From NCBI RefSeq assembly GCF_003012705.1, contig NZ_PXYL01000007.1, forward strand, positions 124,001-188,000: 64,000 bases of DNA. Reading direction: 5' to 3'. The stretch comes from Pseudaminobacter soli (ex Li et al. 2025). GTDB lineage: Bacteria; Pseudomonadota; Alphaproteobacteria; Rhizobiales; Rhizobiaceae. Below the pieces are notes generated by a model, which searched no databases, was not told the origin of the DNA, and saw nothing but the letters and a program-made list of their open reading frames with translations. The translations under genes and the position numbers were made by a program. Of this stretch, positions 44,850 through 53,918 are shown one piece after another (positions within the stretch are counted from its first letter, which is position 1; every line of letters begins with the position of its first letter).

Positions 44850-46862
44850 ATGTTCAAGAAGATACTGATCGCCAATCGCGGCGAGATCGCCTGCCGCGTC
44901 ATCAAGTCCGCCCGGCGGATGGGCATCGCCACGGTCGCCGTCTATTCGGACGCTGACCGAGATGCCGTGCATGTCGAAATGGCCGACGAGGCGGTGCATA
45001 TCGGCCCGGCGCCGGCGGCGCAGAGCTATCTGGTGGCGGAGAAGATCATCGAAGCCTGCAAGGCGACCGGCGCCGAGGCCGTGCATCCGGGCTACGGCTT
45101 CCTCTCCGAGCGCGCTTCCTTCTGCGAGGCGCTGGAAAACGAGGGCATCGTCTTCATCGGCCCAAAACCCAAGGCCATCCGCGCCATGGGCGACAAGATC
45201 GAATCGAAGAAATTCGCCAATGAGGCCAGGGTCAGCACCGTCCCGGGCTATCTCGGCGTGATCGAAAATGCCGACCATGCCGAGCGGATCGCCGGCGAGA
45301 TCGGCTATCCGGTGATGATCAAGGCCTCTGCCGGTGGTGGTGGCAAGGGCATGCGCATCGCCTGGGACAAGGCCGAGGTGCGCGACGGTTTTGAGCGCGC
45401 CCGCTCCGAAGCAAAGAGCTCATTCGGCGACGATCGCGTCTTCATCGAAAAATTCATCGTCGACCCGCGCCACATCGAAATCCAGGTTCTGGCCGACGCG
45501 CATGGCAATGCGATCTATCTCGGCGAGCGCGAATGCTCGATCCAGCGCCGCAACCAGAAGGTTGTAGAGGAGGCCCCATCGCCTTTCCTCGACGAGAAGA
45601 CGCGGCGCGCCATGGGCGAGCAGGCTGTGGCGCTGGCGAAAGCCTTCGACTACCAGAGCGCGGGCACGGTGGAATTCATCGTCGACCGCGACCGCAATTT
45701 TTATTTCCTCGAAATGAACACCCGCCTGCAGGTGGAGCACCCCGTGACGGAGCTCGTTACTGGCGTTGACCTCGTCGAGCAGATGATCGACATCGCCGCC
45801 GGCGAGAGACTGGCGATCCGCCAGGACGACGTGAGGCTGAACGGCTGGGCGGTGGAAAGCCGGCTCTATGCCGAAGACCCGTATCGCAACTTCCTGCCGT
45901 CCATCGGCCGGTTGACCCGTTACCTTCCGCCGGAAGAGGGAAAGTTCGGTGACATCGTCGTCCGCAATGACACGGGCGTGACGGAAGGTTCGGAAATCTC
46001 GATGTTTTACGATCCGATGATCGCAAAACTCTGCACATGGGCGCCGACCCGGCTCGAAGCCATCGACGCCATGTCGGAAGCGCTGGACGAGTTCGTGGTC
46101 GACGGCATCGAGCACAACATCCCGTTTCTCTCGGCGCTGATGCAGCATCCGCGCTGGCGCGAAGGACGGCTTTCGACTGGCTTCATCGCCGAGGAATATC
46201 CGGACGGCTTTACACCGATGAAGCCGAACGACGAGGAAAAAGCGGTGCTCGCTTGCGTGGCGACCGTGATCGAGCTTCTGCGCCGAGACCGCCTGGACAG
46301 GCTGACCGGACGGCTGGCACCGCATTCGGGTGTGCTGAAGCCCGAATGGGTGGTTCGCCTGGATGATGAATATATCCCGGTGTCCATCGGCGAAGGCATG
46401 GTTTCGATCCCGATGGAAATCGATCTCTCGGTCGCCGGCGGCGAGCCGCAGACAGTGGTTTCGGACTGGCGTCTCGGTGAGCCGGTGTGGCGCGGAACGG
46501 TCGGTGGGCGCGTTGTTGCCGCACAGATCAGGCCCATTCTCAACGGCGCCCGCATCGCCTGGAGGGGCCTGTCGGTCACAACCCGCACCATGCTGCCGCG
46601 CACGGCCGCTCTCGACAAGCTGATGCCGGTAAAGGTTGCGCCGGATACGTCGAACCTGCTGCTTTGCCCGATGCCGGGGCTGGTCGTTTCCATCGCGGTG
46701 ACCGAAGGCCAGGAGGTCAAGGCGGGCGAGACGCTTGCGGTGGTCGAGGCGATGAAGATGGAGAATGTTCTCCGCGCCGACCGCGACCTGACAGTGGAAA
46801 AAATCGTCGCAAAGCCAGGCGACAGCCTCGCCGTCGATGCGGTGATCATGGAGTTCGCGTGA
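44850..46862 (+). CDS. pccA: Propionyl-CoA carboxylase alpha subunit (biotin carboxylase/carrier)
   Basis: Carries and carboxylates biotin for propionyl-CoA to methylmalonyl-CoA. The 670 residues match PccA in length. Biotin carboxylase blocks KILIANRGEIACRVI, ASAGGGGKGMR and MNTRLQVEHPVTE fill 1-450, a BT-type linker lies about 470-590, and the biotin lysine is K636 in VVEAMKMENV. The partner pccB is not in the window; 3-methylcrotonyl-CoA carboxylase alpha is similar but PccA fits the linker better. It converges on panC over a 38-base gap. Confidence 0.9.
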   Translation: MFKKILIANRGEIACRVIKSARRMGIATVAVYSDADRDAVHVEMADEAVHIGPAPAAQSYLVAEKIIEACKATGAEAVHPGYGFLSERASFCEALENEGIVFIGPKPKAIRAMGDKIESKKFANEARVSTVPGYLGVIENADHAERIAGEIGYPVMIKASAGGGGKGMRIAWDKAEVRDGFERARSEAKSSFGDDRVFIEKFIVDPRHIEIQVLADAHGNAIYLGERECSIQRRNQKVVEEAPSPFLDEKTRRAMGEQAVALAKAFDYQSAGTVEFIVDRDRNFYFLEMNTRLQVEHPVTELVTGVDLVEQMIDIAAGERLAIRQDDVRLNGWAVESRLYAEDPYRNFLPSIGRLTRYLPPEEGKFGDIVVRNDTGVTEGSEISMFYDPMIAKLCTWAPTRLEAIDAMSEALDEFVVDGIEHNIPFLSALMQHPRWREGRLSTGFIAEEYPDGFTPMKPNDEEKAVLACVATVIELLRRDRLDRLTGRLAPHSGVLKPEWVVRLDDEYIPVSIGEGMVSIPMEIDLSVAGGEPQTVVSDWRLGEPVWRGTVGGRVVAAQIRPILNGARIAWRGLSVTTRTMLPRTAALDKLMPVKVAPDTSNLLLCPMPGLVVSIAVTEGQEVKAGETLAVVEAMKMENVLRADRDLTVEKIVAKPGDSLAVDAVIMEFA

Positions 46863-46868
46863 GGGAAC

Positions 46869-46895
46869 GCCGCGCCTGACTCGGTCCGGCGCGGC
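46869..46895. terminator. Bidirectional hairpin between pccA and panC
   Basis: GCCGCGCC and GGCGCGGC pair perfectly around an 11-base loop in the short convergent gap. There is no T-run on either strand, so termination is only suggested by position. Confidence 0.4.
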
Positions 46896-46900
46896 AAACC

Positions 46901-47761
46901 TCAATTCGAACGTGCAGCGCCGACCTCGACATTGTCGATGAGCCGCGTTTCGCCGAGCCACGCCGCGACCAGCAGGCGGGCAGGGCGGTCGAGATGGTCA
47001 AGCGGCGAAAGGTCGGCCTCTGCGCGCAATTCCAGATATTCGACCTCGCGGAAGCCGGCGGTCAGGATGGCTGCTTTCGCTCCCTCCAGCGTCGAAGCTA
47101 GAGGTGCGCCTGCGGCAAGGCGTTCGGCGGTCGCAAACAGTATCTGCGGCAGCTTCGAGGCAACTGCACGCTCCGCTTCTGACAGCCGGACATTTCGCGA
47201 CGACATCGCCAAGCCGTCGGCCTCGCGCACCGTCGGGCAGCCGACGACCTCGATCGGGATATCGAGATCGCGCGCCATGCGCTTGACCACATGTAGTTGC
47301 TGATAGTCCTTCTCGCCGAACAGCGCCACGTCGGCACCAGTCTGCAGGAAGAGTTTTGCTACCACCGTCGCCACGCCGTCGAAATGGCCGGGCCGGAACG
47401 CGCCACACAGGCCTTCGCTGACGCCCGTCACGGACACCGTGGTGGCAAAGCCCTCAGGATAAATCTCTTCGGCGTTTGGTGCGTAGAGCACATGTGCGCC
47501 GACTGGGCCGAGCTTTGCCGCGTCCTCCCTTTCGGTACGCGGATAGGCGGCAAGATCGGCCGCGCTGTTGAACTGTTTTGGGTTGACGAAGAGCGTGACG
47601 ATCACCCGGTCCGCCCGAGAGAGCGCGGCCCGCACAAGGCTGAGATGCCCCTCGTGAAGTGCGCCCATGGTCGGTACGACCGCGACTTTCGCGCCCTCGC
47701 GGCGCCATCTCGCGACCGTCGCACGAATCTCGGCCAGGGTGCGGATGATCGGTGCGCTCAT
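46901..47761 (-). CDS. panC: Pantoate-beta-alanine ligase
   Basis: Makes pantothenate from pantoate, beta-alanine and ATP. The 286 residues carry the nucleotide-binding [25 protein letters not shown]-type segment ([12 protein letters not shown]), [15 protein letters not shown] and SSRNVRLS. Its ATG overlaps the panB stop (47758-47761), so the two are translationally coupled. Confidence 0.98.
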   Translation of the reverse strand: MSAPIIRTLAEIRATVARWRREGAKVAVVPTMGALHEGHLSLVRAALSRADRVIVTLFVNPKQFNSAADLAAYPRTEREDAAKLGPVGAHVLYAPNAEEIYPEGFATTVSVTGVSEGLCGAFRPGHFDGVATVVAKLFLQTGADVALFGEKDYQQLHVVKRMARDLDIPIEVVGCPTVREADGLAMSSRNVRLSEAERAVASKLPQILFATAERLAAGAPLASTLEGAKAAILTAGFREVEYLELRAEADLSPLDHLDRPARLLVAAWLGETRLIDNVEVGAARSN

Positions 47762-48603
47762 TGGGTGTCTCCCTTGGGGACGGCCTTCGGCGCGTCACCG
47801 AATACGTGTTCCGCGGCTGGGAAGATCCGTGCCCGCACCTCCGCCGCATACATCTCGATCGCCGAAGCCGCTTCGGTGCCCAACTCGGCATAGCGCTTGA
47901 CGAATTTCGGCCGGAAGTCGGTGAACATGCCCAGCATGTCGTCCACCACAAGAACCTGCCCGTCGCATGCAGCCGACGCGCCGATGCCGATTGTGGGAAT
48001 GGCGAGTTCTTTGGTGATCCGGCTCGCAAGCGACTCCGGCACCTTTTCCAGCACGACTGAAAATGCGCCGGCGTCCGCGACGGCCTTGGCATCTCGTATA
48101 ATCCTGCTGGCGGCCTCGCCGCGCCCCTGCACGGTGTAGCCGCCAAATGTGTTGACGGCCTGCGGGGTCAAGCCGACATGGGCCATGACGGGAATGCCGC
48201 GCCGGGTGAGGAAGCGGATCGTCTCGGCCATCGTCTCGCCGCCTTCGAGCTTCACCGCCGCGCAGCCGGCTTCGGCCATGACACGGGAGGCATTGCGAAA
48301 CGCCTGTTCCGGCCCTTCCTCATAGGAGCCGAAGGGCATGTCCACGACCATGAGCGCGTGTTCCAGCCCGCGCCGCACCGCCTTGCCATGCATGATCATC
48401 ATGTCGAGGGTGACGCCGAGCGTGGACGGCAGGCCATGGAGAACCATGCCCACGCTGTCGCCGACCAGCGCGATGTCGCAATGCGCATCGACGAGCCGCG
48501 CCATAGGGGTGGTGTAGGCGGTCAGGCAGACCAGTGGCGTCCCGCCCTTGGCGGCAACCACTTGTGGCGGCGTTACCGCGCGTGAGTGTCCGGTTGCGCT
48601 CAT
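47758..48603 (-). CDS. panB: 3-methyl-2-oxobutanoate hydroxymethyltransferase
   Basis: Adds a hydroxymethyl group to ketoisovalerate, the first committed step to pantothenate. The 281 residues contain [30 protein letters not shown] with the metal-binding aspartate, VKLEGGE, and [23 protein letters not shown] 48603 has AAGGAG nine bases upstream; the open frame extends 36 codons further through the repeat array and is not coding. The promoter region holds a striking operator-like array, listed next. Confidence 0.97.
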   Translation of the reverse strand: MSATGHSRAVTPPQVVAAKGGTPLVCLTAYTTPMARLVDAHCDIALVGDSVGMVLHGLPSTLGVTLDMMIMHGKAVRRGLEHALMVVDMPFGSYEEGPEQAFRNASRVMAEAGCAAVKLEGGETMAETIRFLTRRGIPVMAHVGLTPQAVNTFGGYTVQGRGEAASRIIRDAKAVADAGAFSVVLEKVPESLASRITKELAIPTIGIGASAACDGQVLVVDDMLGMFTDFRPKFVKRYAELGTEAASAIEMYAAEVRARIFPAAEHVFGDAPKAVPKGDTQ

Positions 48604-48635
48604 GGCTGCTGCTCCTTGGCGTAGGGACGACCGTG

Positions 48636-48682
48636 TTGCACATATTTGTGCAATTGCGAAGGCGAATGTGTGCAATTGCGAA
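48636..48682. promoter_or_regulatory. Operator-like array upstream of panB
   Basis: TTGCACA-TATT-TGTGCAA (48636-48653) is a perfect 18-bp palindrome. Its right half begins the 14-mer TGTGCAATTGCGAA (48647-48660), which recurs exactly at 48669-48682, 22 bp later. So three TGTGCAA half-sites lie within 47 bp, 33-80 bp upstream of the panB start and in the 239-bp gap shared with dnaE. This suggests cooperative regulator binding; the regulator is unknown. Confidence 0.6.
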
Positions 48683-48842
48683 CACTCGGCGCCGTCGCGA
48701 GCGATAATCATTCAGGACTATATTTAGGTCGTGGACGCATGCCGCGTTGAACCACCTTCCTGTGATCGTTATCTGTTCGGACTCGACCGGGCCATTTTCA
48801 TTCGCGAAGATGCCTGCATCCGACTCTTGAAGCGATGTGCCG

Positions 48843-51800
48843 ATGACCAGCGAACGACCGCCGCGCGATCCGATTCTGCGGAGTGCCCTTGCATCGCAAG
48901 CCGGTGCCGCCGCACCGCGGACGCCTGAAGCGCCGACGCGCGCCTTTGTGCATCTGCGCGTGCATTCGGCCTATTCGCTGCTGGAGGGCGCGCTGCCGCT
49001 CGGCAAGATCGTCGGCCATGCGGTGAAGGACGAAGCGCCGGCCATCGCCGTCACCGACTCGAACAACCTGTTCGGTGCGCTGGAGTTTGCCCAGAAGGCC
49101 ACCAAGGATGGCGTGCAGCCGGTGGTCGGCTGCCTGCTTGCCGTCGATTTCGGCGACGGCAACGATGGCGGCCCCCGCAAGCAGGGCATCGAACTGCACT
49201 CGCTGGTGCTGATCGCCGCGACCGAGGCCGGCTACGCCAATCTGGTTCGCATCGTCAGCCGCGCCTATCTGGAGACGCCTTCGGGCGAGCCGATACATGC
49301 CAAGCTCGACTGGATCGGCAATCTGTCCGAAGGCATCATCTGCCTCACCGGCGGACCACGCGGGCCCATCGGCACGGCGATCAAGTCCGGCCATGCCGAC
49401 CTCGCGGAAAGCCGCCTGCTTGCCCTGCAGGAAATGTTCGGCGACCGCCTTTATGTCGAGCTGGAACGTCTGGTCGGCTACGATAGGGCCATCGAGGCCG
49501 CGACGGTAGAGCTTGCCTACCGCCACCGTCTGCCGCTGGTCGCCACCAACGAGTCGTTTTTCCCCGCACGCGAGGACTATGAGGCACATGACGCGCTGAT
49601 CGCCATCGCGGAAGGCTCCGTGGTCGCCGAGGACAATCGGCGCCGCCTGACGCCGGACAATTATCTCAAGTCGCAGAAGGAGATGTCGCAGCTTTTTGCC
49701 GATCTGCCCGAAGCGATCGACAACACGATCGAGATCGCCCAGCGCTGCTCCTACTACACGCAGACACGGAAACCGATCCTGCCGCGCTTCGCCGGTGCTG
49801 ACGTGGCCGATGCCGAAGCCGCCGAAAAGGCGGAGTCCGAGGAACTGGCGCGCCAGGCCCGCGAGGGCCTTGCGCAGCGCATCGCGGAGCGCGGTCGCTA
49901 CGCCGGCTTCACCGAGGAACAGTATCGCGAGCGCCTGGAGTTCGAGATCGGCATCATCCAGCGGATGAAGTTCCCGGGCTACTTCCTCATCGTCTCGGAC
50001 TTCATCAAATGGGCCAAGGCGCAAGGCATACCTGTCGGGCCTGGCCGCGGCTCGGGTGCAGGCTCGCTGGTCGCCTATGCGCTCACCATTACCGACGTCG
50101 ACCCTCTGCGCTTCTCGCTGCTGTTCGAGCGCTTCCTCAACCCGGACCGCGTGTCGATGCCGGACTTCGACATCGACTTCTGCCAGGACCGGCGCGAAGA
50201 GGTGATCCGGTACGTGCAGGGCAAGTATGGCCGCGACCAGGTCGGCCAGATCATCACCTTCGGTACGCTGCAGGCGCGCGCTGTGCTGCGCGACGTTGGC
50301 CGCGTATTGCAGATGCCCTATGGCCAGGTCGACCGGCTATGCAAGATGGTGCCGGCCAACCCGGCCAATCCGGTCAAGCTCAAGGATGCCATCGAGGCCG
50401 AGCCGCGCTTTGCCGAGGAAGCCGAAAAGGAACCGATCGTCCAGACGCTTCTCGACACGGCGCAGAAGCTGGAAGGCCTCTATCGCCACGCGTCGACCCA
50501 CGCTGCCGGTATCGTGATCGGCGACCGCCCGCTGTCGGAACTGGTACCGATGTACCGCGATCCGCGTTCGGACATGCCGGTCACCCAGTTCAACATGAAA
50601 TATGTCGAGCAGGCCGGGCTGGTAAAGTTCGACTTCCTCGGCCTGAAGACGCTCACCGTCCTGCAGACGGCCGTAAAGCTCATCAGCCGGCGCGGCGTCG
50701 ACATCGACCTCGCGCAGATTCCGCTCGACGACCCAAAGACCTACGCCATGCTGTCGCGGGGCGAGACGGTCGGCATCTTCCAGGTTGAAAGTGCCGGCAT
50801 GCGCAAGGCGCTGATCGGCATGAAGCCCGACTGCGTCGAGGACATCATCGCGCTGGTGGCGCTCTATCGCCCGGGCCCGATGGAGAACATCCCGATCTAC
50901 AACGCCCGCAAGCATGGCGAGGAGGAGATCGCCTCCATCCATCCCATGATCGACCATCTGGTGAAGGAGACCCAAGGGGTTATCGTCTACCAGGAGCAGG
51001 TCATGCAGATCGCGCAGGAACTCGCCGGCTACTCGCTCGGCGAAGCCGACCTTCTGCGCCGCGCCATGGGCAAGAAGATCCGCGCTGAGATGGACAAGCA
51101 GCGCGAGCGTTTTGTCTCCGGCGCGGTGGAAAAGGGTGTCAGCAAGCAGCAGTCGGACTTCATTTTCGACCTGCTGGCAAAGTTCGCCGACTACGGCTTC
51201 AACAAGTCACACGCCGCGGCCTACGCAATCGTTTCCTACCAGACGGCCTATCTGAAGGCACATTACCCGGTCGAGTTCCTCGCCGCGTCGATGACCTACG
51301 ATATGTCCAACACCGACAAGCTGTCGGACTTCCGTCAGGATGCGATGCGGCTGGGCATCGAGGTGCTGCCGCCGTCGGTCATGACCTCGTATCGTCCGTT
51401 CGAGGTGGGCGAGAACCGCATCTACTACGCGCTCGCCGCCATCAAGGGCGTGGGCGAGGCGGCGGTCGATCACATCGTCGCCAAGCGTGCCGAAAAGCCC
51501 TTCGAGGACCTCGAGGATTTTTGCGAGCGCATCGATCCGAAGGTCGTTGGCAAGCGCGTCTTCGAAAGCCTGATCAATGCCGGTGCACTGGATTGCTTCG
51601 GCCACGACCGTGCGTCCCTGATGGCCGGCGTGGAGCGCATGATGGGCCTTGCCTCGCGCTCGCAGGCCGATGCCGCCGCCGGCATCACCGACATGTTCGG
51701 CTCGGCCTCCGTCAGCAAGCAGAAGCAGTTGCGTCTGCCCGCCGCCGAACCGTGGCTGCCGGCCGACCGGCTGCATCGCGAGTTCCAGGTTGTAGGCTTC

Positions 51801-52379
51801 TATCTCTCCGCGCACCCGCTCGACGAGTACAAGAAGGTGCTGGAGAAGATGCGCGTCCAGACCTGGACCGAATTTGCCGCAGCCGTGAAGCGCGGCGCCA
51901 GCGCAGGGCGGCTTGCCGGCACGGTCACGTCCAAGCAGGAGCGCAAGACGCGCACCGGCAACAAGATGGGCGTGGTGATGTTTTCCGACACCTCGGGGCA
52001 GTACGAGTCGGTGCTGTTCTCCGAGGCTTTGGCGCAGTATCGCGACTTGCTCGAGCCGGGCAAATCGGTGGTCATCACCGTTGCGGCCGAAGACAGGCCC
52101 GAGGGCGTCAATCTGCGCATCCAGACGGTGCATTCGCTGGAGGATGAGGCGAGCCGCGTGCAGAAGGCGCTACGTGTCTACCTGCGCGACGCCTCGCCGC
52201 TCAACATCCTGGCCAACCAACTCAACACCAAGGGCGAGGGGCAGGTGAGTTTTGTCCTGATCAAGGACAACGCCCAGGGCGAGATCGAGATCGAGTTGCC
52301 CACCCGGTACCGCATCTCGCCGCAGATCGCTTCGGCCATGCGGGCGGTGCCGGGCGTGGTCGAGGTGGAACTGGTGTAG
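48843..52379 (+). CDS. dnaE: DNA polymerase III alpha subunit
   Basis: Replicative polymerase, 1178 aa. The PHP domain opens with FVHLRVHSAYSLLEGALPLG; the polymerase core has GPGRGSGAGSLVAYAL and the catalytic aspartates in MPDFDIDFCQDRR; then come HASTHAAGIVIGD, the YQEQVMQIAQELAGYSLGEAD fingers region, a tandem HhH motif and a C-terminal OB fold. The start is ambiguous: ATG 48843 (MTSERPPRD) or GTG 48837 two codons earlier. It is divergent from panB. Confidence 0.96.
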   Translation: MTSERPPRDPILRSALASQAGAAAPRTPEAPTRAFVHLRVHSAYSLLEGALPLGKIVGHAVKDEAPAIAVTDSNNLFGALEFAQKATKDGVQPVVGCLLAVDFGDGNDGGPRKQGIELHSLVLIAATEAGYANLVRIVSRAYLETPSGEPIHAKLDWIGNLSEGIICLTGGPRGPIGTAIKSGHADLAESRLLALQEMFGDRLYVELERLVGYDRAIEAATVELAYRHRLPLVATNESFFPAREDYEAHDALIAIAEGSVVAEDNRRRLTPDNYLKSQKEMSQLFADLPEAIDNTIEIAQRCSYYTQTRKPILPRFAGADVADAEAAEKAESEELARQAREGLAQRIAERGRYAGFTEEQYRERLEFEIGIIQRMKFPGYFLIVSDFIKWAKAQGIPVGPGRGSGAGSLVAYALTITDVDPLRFSLLFERFLNPDRVSMPDFDIDFCQDRREEVIRYVQGKYGRDQVGQIITFGTLQARAVLRDVGRVLQMPYGQVDRLCKMVPANPANPVKLKDAIEAEPRFAEEAEKEPIVQTLLDTAQKLEGLYRHASTHAAGIVIGDRPLSELVPMYRDPRSDMPVTQFNMKYVEQAGLVKFDFLGLKTLTVLQTAVKLISRRGVDIDLAQIPLDDPKTYAMLSRGETVGIFQVESAGMRKALIGMKPDCVEDIIALVALYRPGPMENIPIYNARKHGEEEIASIHPMIDHLVKETQGVIVYQEQVMQIAQELAGYSLGEADLLRRAMGKKIRAEMDKQRERFVSGAVEKGVSKQQSDFIFDLLAKFADYGFNKSHAAAYAIVSYQTAYLKAHYPVEFLAASMTYDMSNTDKLSDFRQDAMRLGIEVLPPSVMTSYRPFEVGENRIYYALAAIKGVGEAAVDHIVAKRAEKPFEDLEDFCERIDPKVVGKRVFESLINAGALDCFGHDRASLMAGVERMMGLASRSQADAAAGITDMFGSASVSKQKQLRLPAAEPWLPADRLHREFQVVGFYLSAHPLDEYKKVLEKMRVQTWTEFAAAVKRGASAGRLAGTVTSKQERKTRTGNKMGVVMFSDTSGQYESVLFSEALAQYRDLLEPGKSVVITVAAEDRPEGVNLRIQTVHSLEDEASRVQKALRVYLRDASPLNILANQLNTKGEGQVSFVLIKDNAQGEIEIELPTRYRISPQIASAMRAVPGVVEVELV

Positions 52380-52403
52380 CGACACTCTGCGCTGATGCAT
52401 GGA

Positions 52404-52432
52404 GGCAATGACGCTCGATCCGCGTCATTGCC
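52404..52432. terminator. Bidirectional hairpin between dnaE and the BKACE-like gene
   Basis: GGCAATGACGC and GCGTCATTGCC form a perfect 11-bp stem with a 7-base loop in the 60-base convergent gap. No T-run follows on either strand, so termination is inferred from structure and place. Confidence 0.5.
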
Positions 52433-52439
52433 GTTCAGG

Positions 52440-53159
52440 CTACCGGCCTCGGCGGAATATCGCGAGCGCGGCGGCCACCAGCGCCACGTTGTCGGCGGCC
52501 GTCGTTCCGTCCGGAAGATTTTTCCCATCTTCCAGTCCGACCCGCGTCGACCAACGCTCTTGATATGCAAGCTCCACGAACTGCCAGACCGTAGCATCGA
52601 AGCCGTGCAACAGGATGGGGCGCCTTACGCCTGCGCGATCGAGTACCATGGCAATTTCGTTGGCCACTTTGCGCGCGATGCCCGCATCCTGCTCCTCGAT
52701 CTCGATCAGGATGCGAAGAACGCGCCTGTGATCCTTGAGACCTACAAAGCGTTGTGCGTCGGCGGCCGAAGCGAGCCCGGCCTCAATGCCCACGCCTCGC
52801 TGGCGAAGCAGGTCCATGATGGCGGGTGCGTCGGGCTCCGAGAGATTCACCGAAGCGTAGTCGGGCAGTCCGGTCCAGCCCGTGATGCAATCGCGGGTTC
52901 GCTGCTTATCATTCTCAATCCAGGCGCCGGTCGAAACCCCGATGAGTGTGCCGGGGCAGGCACGGCGAAGGGCGAGCATGGTTGCGTCCACCGCCAGCAA
53001 GCTCTCACGGCCGTCCGGTGCGCGCGCGTGGACGTGCAATTCGGCGGCACCAGCGTCCACGCAAGCCGCGCCATGGCGCGCTATTTCCTCCACGGTAGAC
53101 GGCAGTTGGGGGTGAAAGTCTCTCGATCGAGCGCCGTTGAGGCATGCCTGCACAATCAT
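52440..53159 (-). CDS. BKACE-family protein (DUF849), 3-keto-acid cleavage enzyme-like
   Basis: 239 aa TIM-barrel protein. QACLNGARSRDFHPQLP is the usual opening, AAELHVHARAPDGRESL holds the zinc-binding HxH, and LLHGFDATVW and RVGLEDGKNLPDG near the end are family blocks, with the catalytic-type E/D. Family members condense a beta-keto acid with acetyl-CoA. It is shorter than the usual 270-310 aa, lacking parts between the barrel strands. Substrate unknown. Confidence 0.85.
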   Translation of the reverse strand: MIVQACLNGARSRDFHPQLPSTVEEIARHGAACVDAGAAELHVHARAPDGRESLLAVDATMLALRRACPGTLIGVSTGAWIENDKQRTRDCITGWTGLPDYASVNLSEPDAPAIMDLLRQRGVGIEAGLASAADAQRFVGLKDHRRVLRILIEIEEQDAGIARKVANEIAMVLDRAGVRRPILLHGFDATVWQFVELAYQERWSTRVGLEDGKNLPDGTTAADNVALVAAALAIFRRGR

Positions 53160-53221
53160 GACCGCCGTTCCGTAAAAGGAAGATCACCTTAGCATTTGCT
53201 CGCCGAAAAAGCCTGCCGCCC

Positions 53222-53821
53222 CTATTCCCCATTCACCAGCCCGAGGATCAGTCGGTGGATATTGCCGCCATCAGCCATTTCCATTTTGTCGAAGTCGCGG
53301 CTGCGCTGGCGCTGCGCCAGGGAGAGTTCCGACAGCTTTTGTGTCAGTTCGGTCCTGATTTTGCTGCACTTGGGATCGTCCGGTACCGTCAAGCCCACAC
53401 TCACGGCTTCGATCGATTTGACCAAGTCCTTGATGAAGTCGCCATGCACCATCTCGTGCTTGCGCACGCCGGCGGCGAAAACGTCCCACTTGTCGCGGGT
53501 CGTGGCCGGCAGCTTTTCGGCAGGCTTGGGCAATGTGTAGGTGATCGTTAGATTCGGCATTGCCGAAGCGAGGATGCAGGAACCATCCGGCTGCGGCTCA
53601 TATTTCCTCGACCAGGTCAGCGTGAAATTGGTGTGGGCGATGGCGCGAACCAGGCCGGCCTTGGGGCCGCGCTCACCGATCGACCGATAGAGCTCGATGC
53701 CGGTCTTGCCGGAGACGACATAGGTCTGCACTTTTTCGACTGCCTGCCAGTCGGCATGGGCGACCGGGAGGAATGACGCGAAGCAGGCCACGGCGAGCCA
53801 GAACCGAATAGCTGCTTTCAC
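53222..53821 (-). CDS. Secreted DUF922-type zinc protease-like protein
   Basis: 199 aa with a Sec signal (AAIRFWLAVACFASFLPVAHAD). The metalloprotease motif HEMVHGDF (HExxH) lies in VFAAGVRKHEMVHGDFIKDL, as in DUF922. SGKTGIELYRSIGERGP and TLTWSRKYEPQPDG precede it. GTG 53821, preceded by GGGGAT, is the start; the longer frame would run through a dispersed repeat. Periplasmic role inferred. Confidence 0.82.
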   Translation of the reverse strand: MKAAIRFWLAVACFASFLPVAHADWQAVEKVQTYVVSGKTGIELYRSIGERGPKAGLVRAIAHTNFTLTWSRKYEPQPDGSCILASAMPNLTITYTLPKPAEKLPATTRDKWDVFAAGVRKHEMVHGDFIKDLVKSIEAVSVGLTVPDDPKCSKIRTELTQKLSELSLAQRQRSRDFDKMEMADGGNIHRLILGLVNGE

Positions 53822-53860
53822 GCGAATCCCCGCACCCTGATACTTTGTCGCGCGCAAACT

Positions 53861-53907
53861 AGAGCATGACCCCGAAAAGTTGCAGGCTTTTCGGACGATG
53901 TGATGCG
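53861..53907. repeat. Dispersed rhizobial-type palindromic repeat, copy B
   Basis: AGAGCATGACCCCGAAAAG, then CTTTTCGGACGATGTGATG after a 7-base loop (TTGCAGG). It matches the reverse complement of copy A (30347-30397). It lies between the DUF922 start and the dinB stop. Confidence 0.85.
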
Positions 53908-53918
53908 TCTTGGCGACT

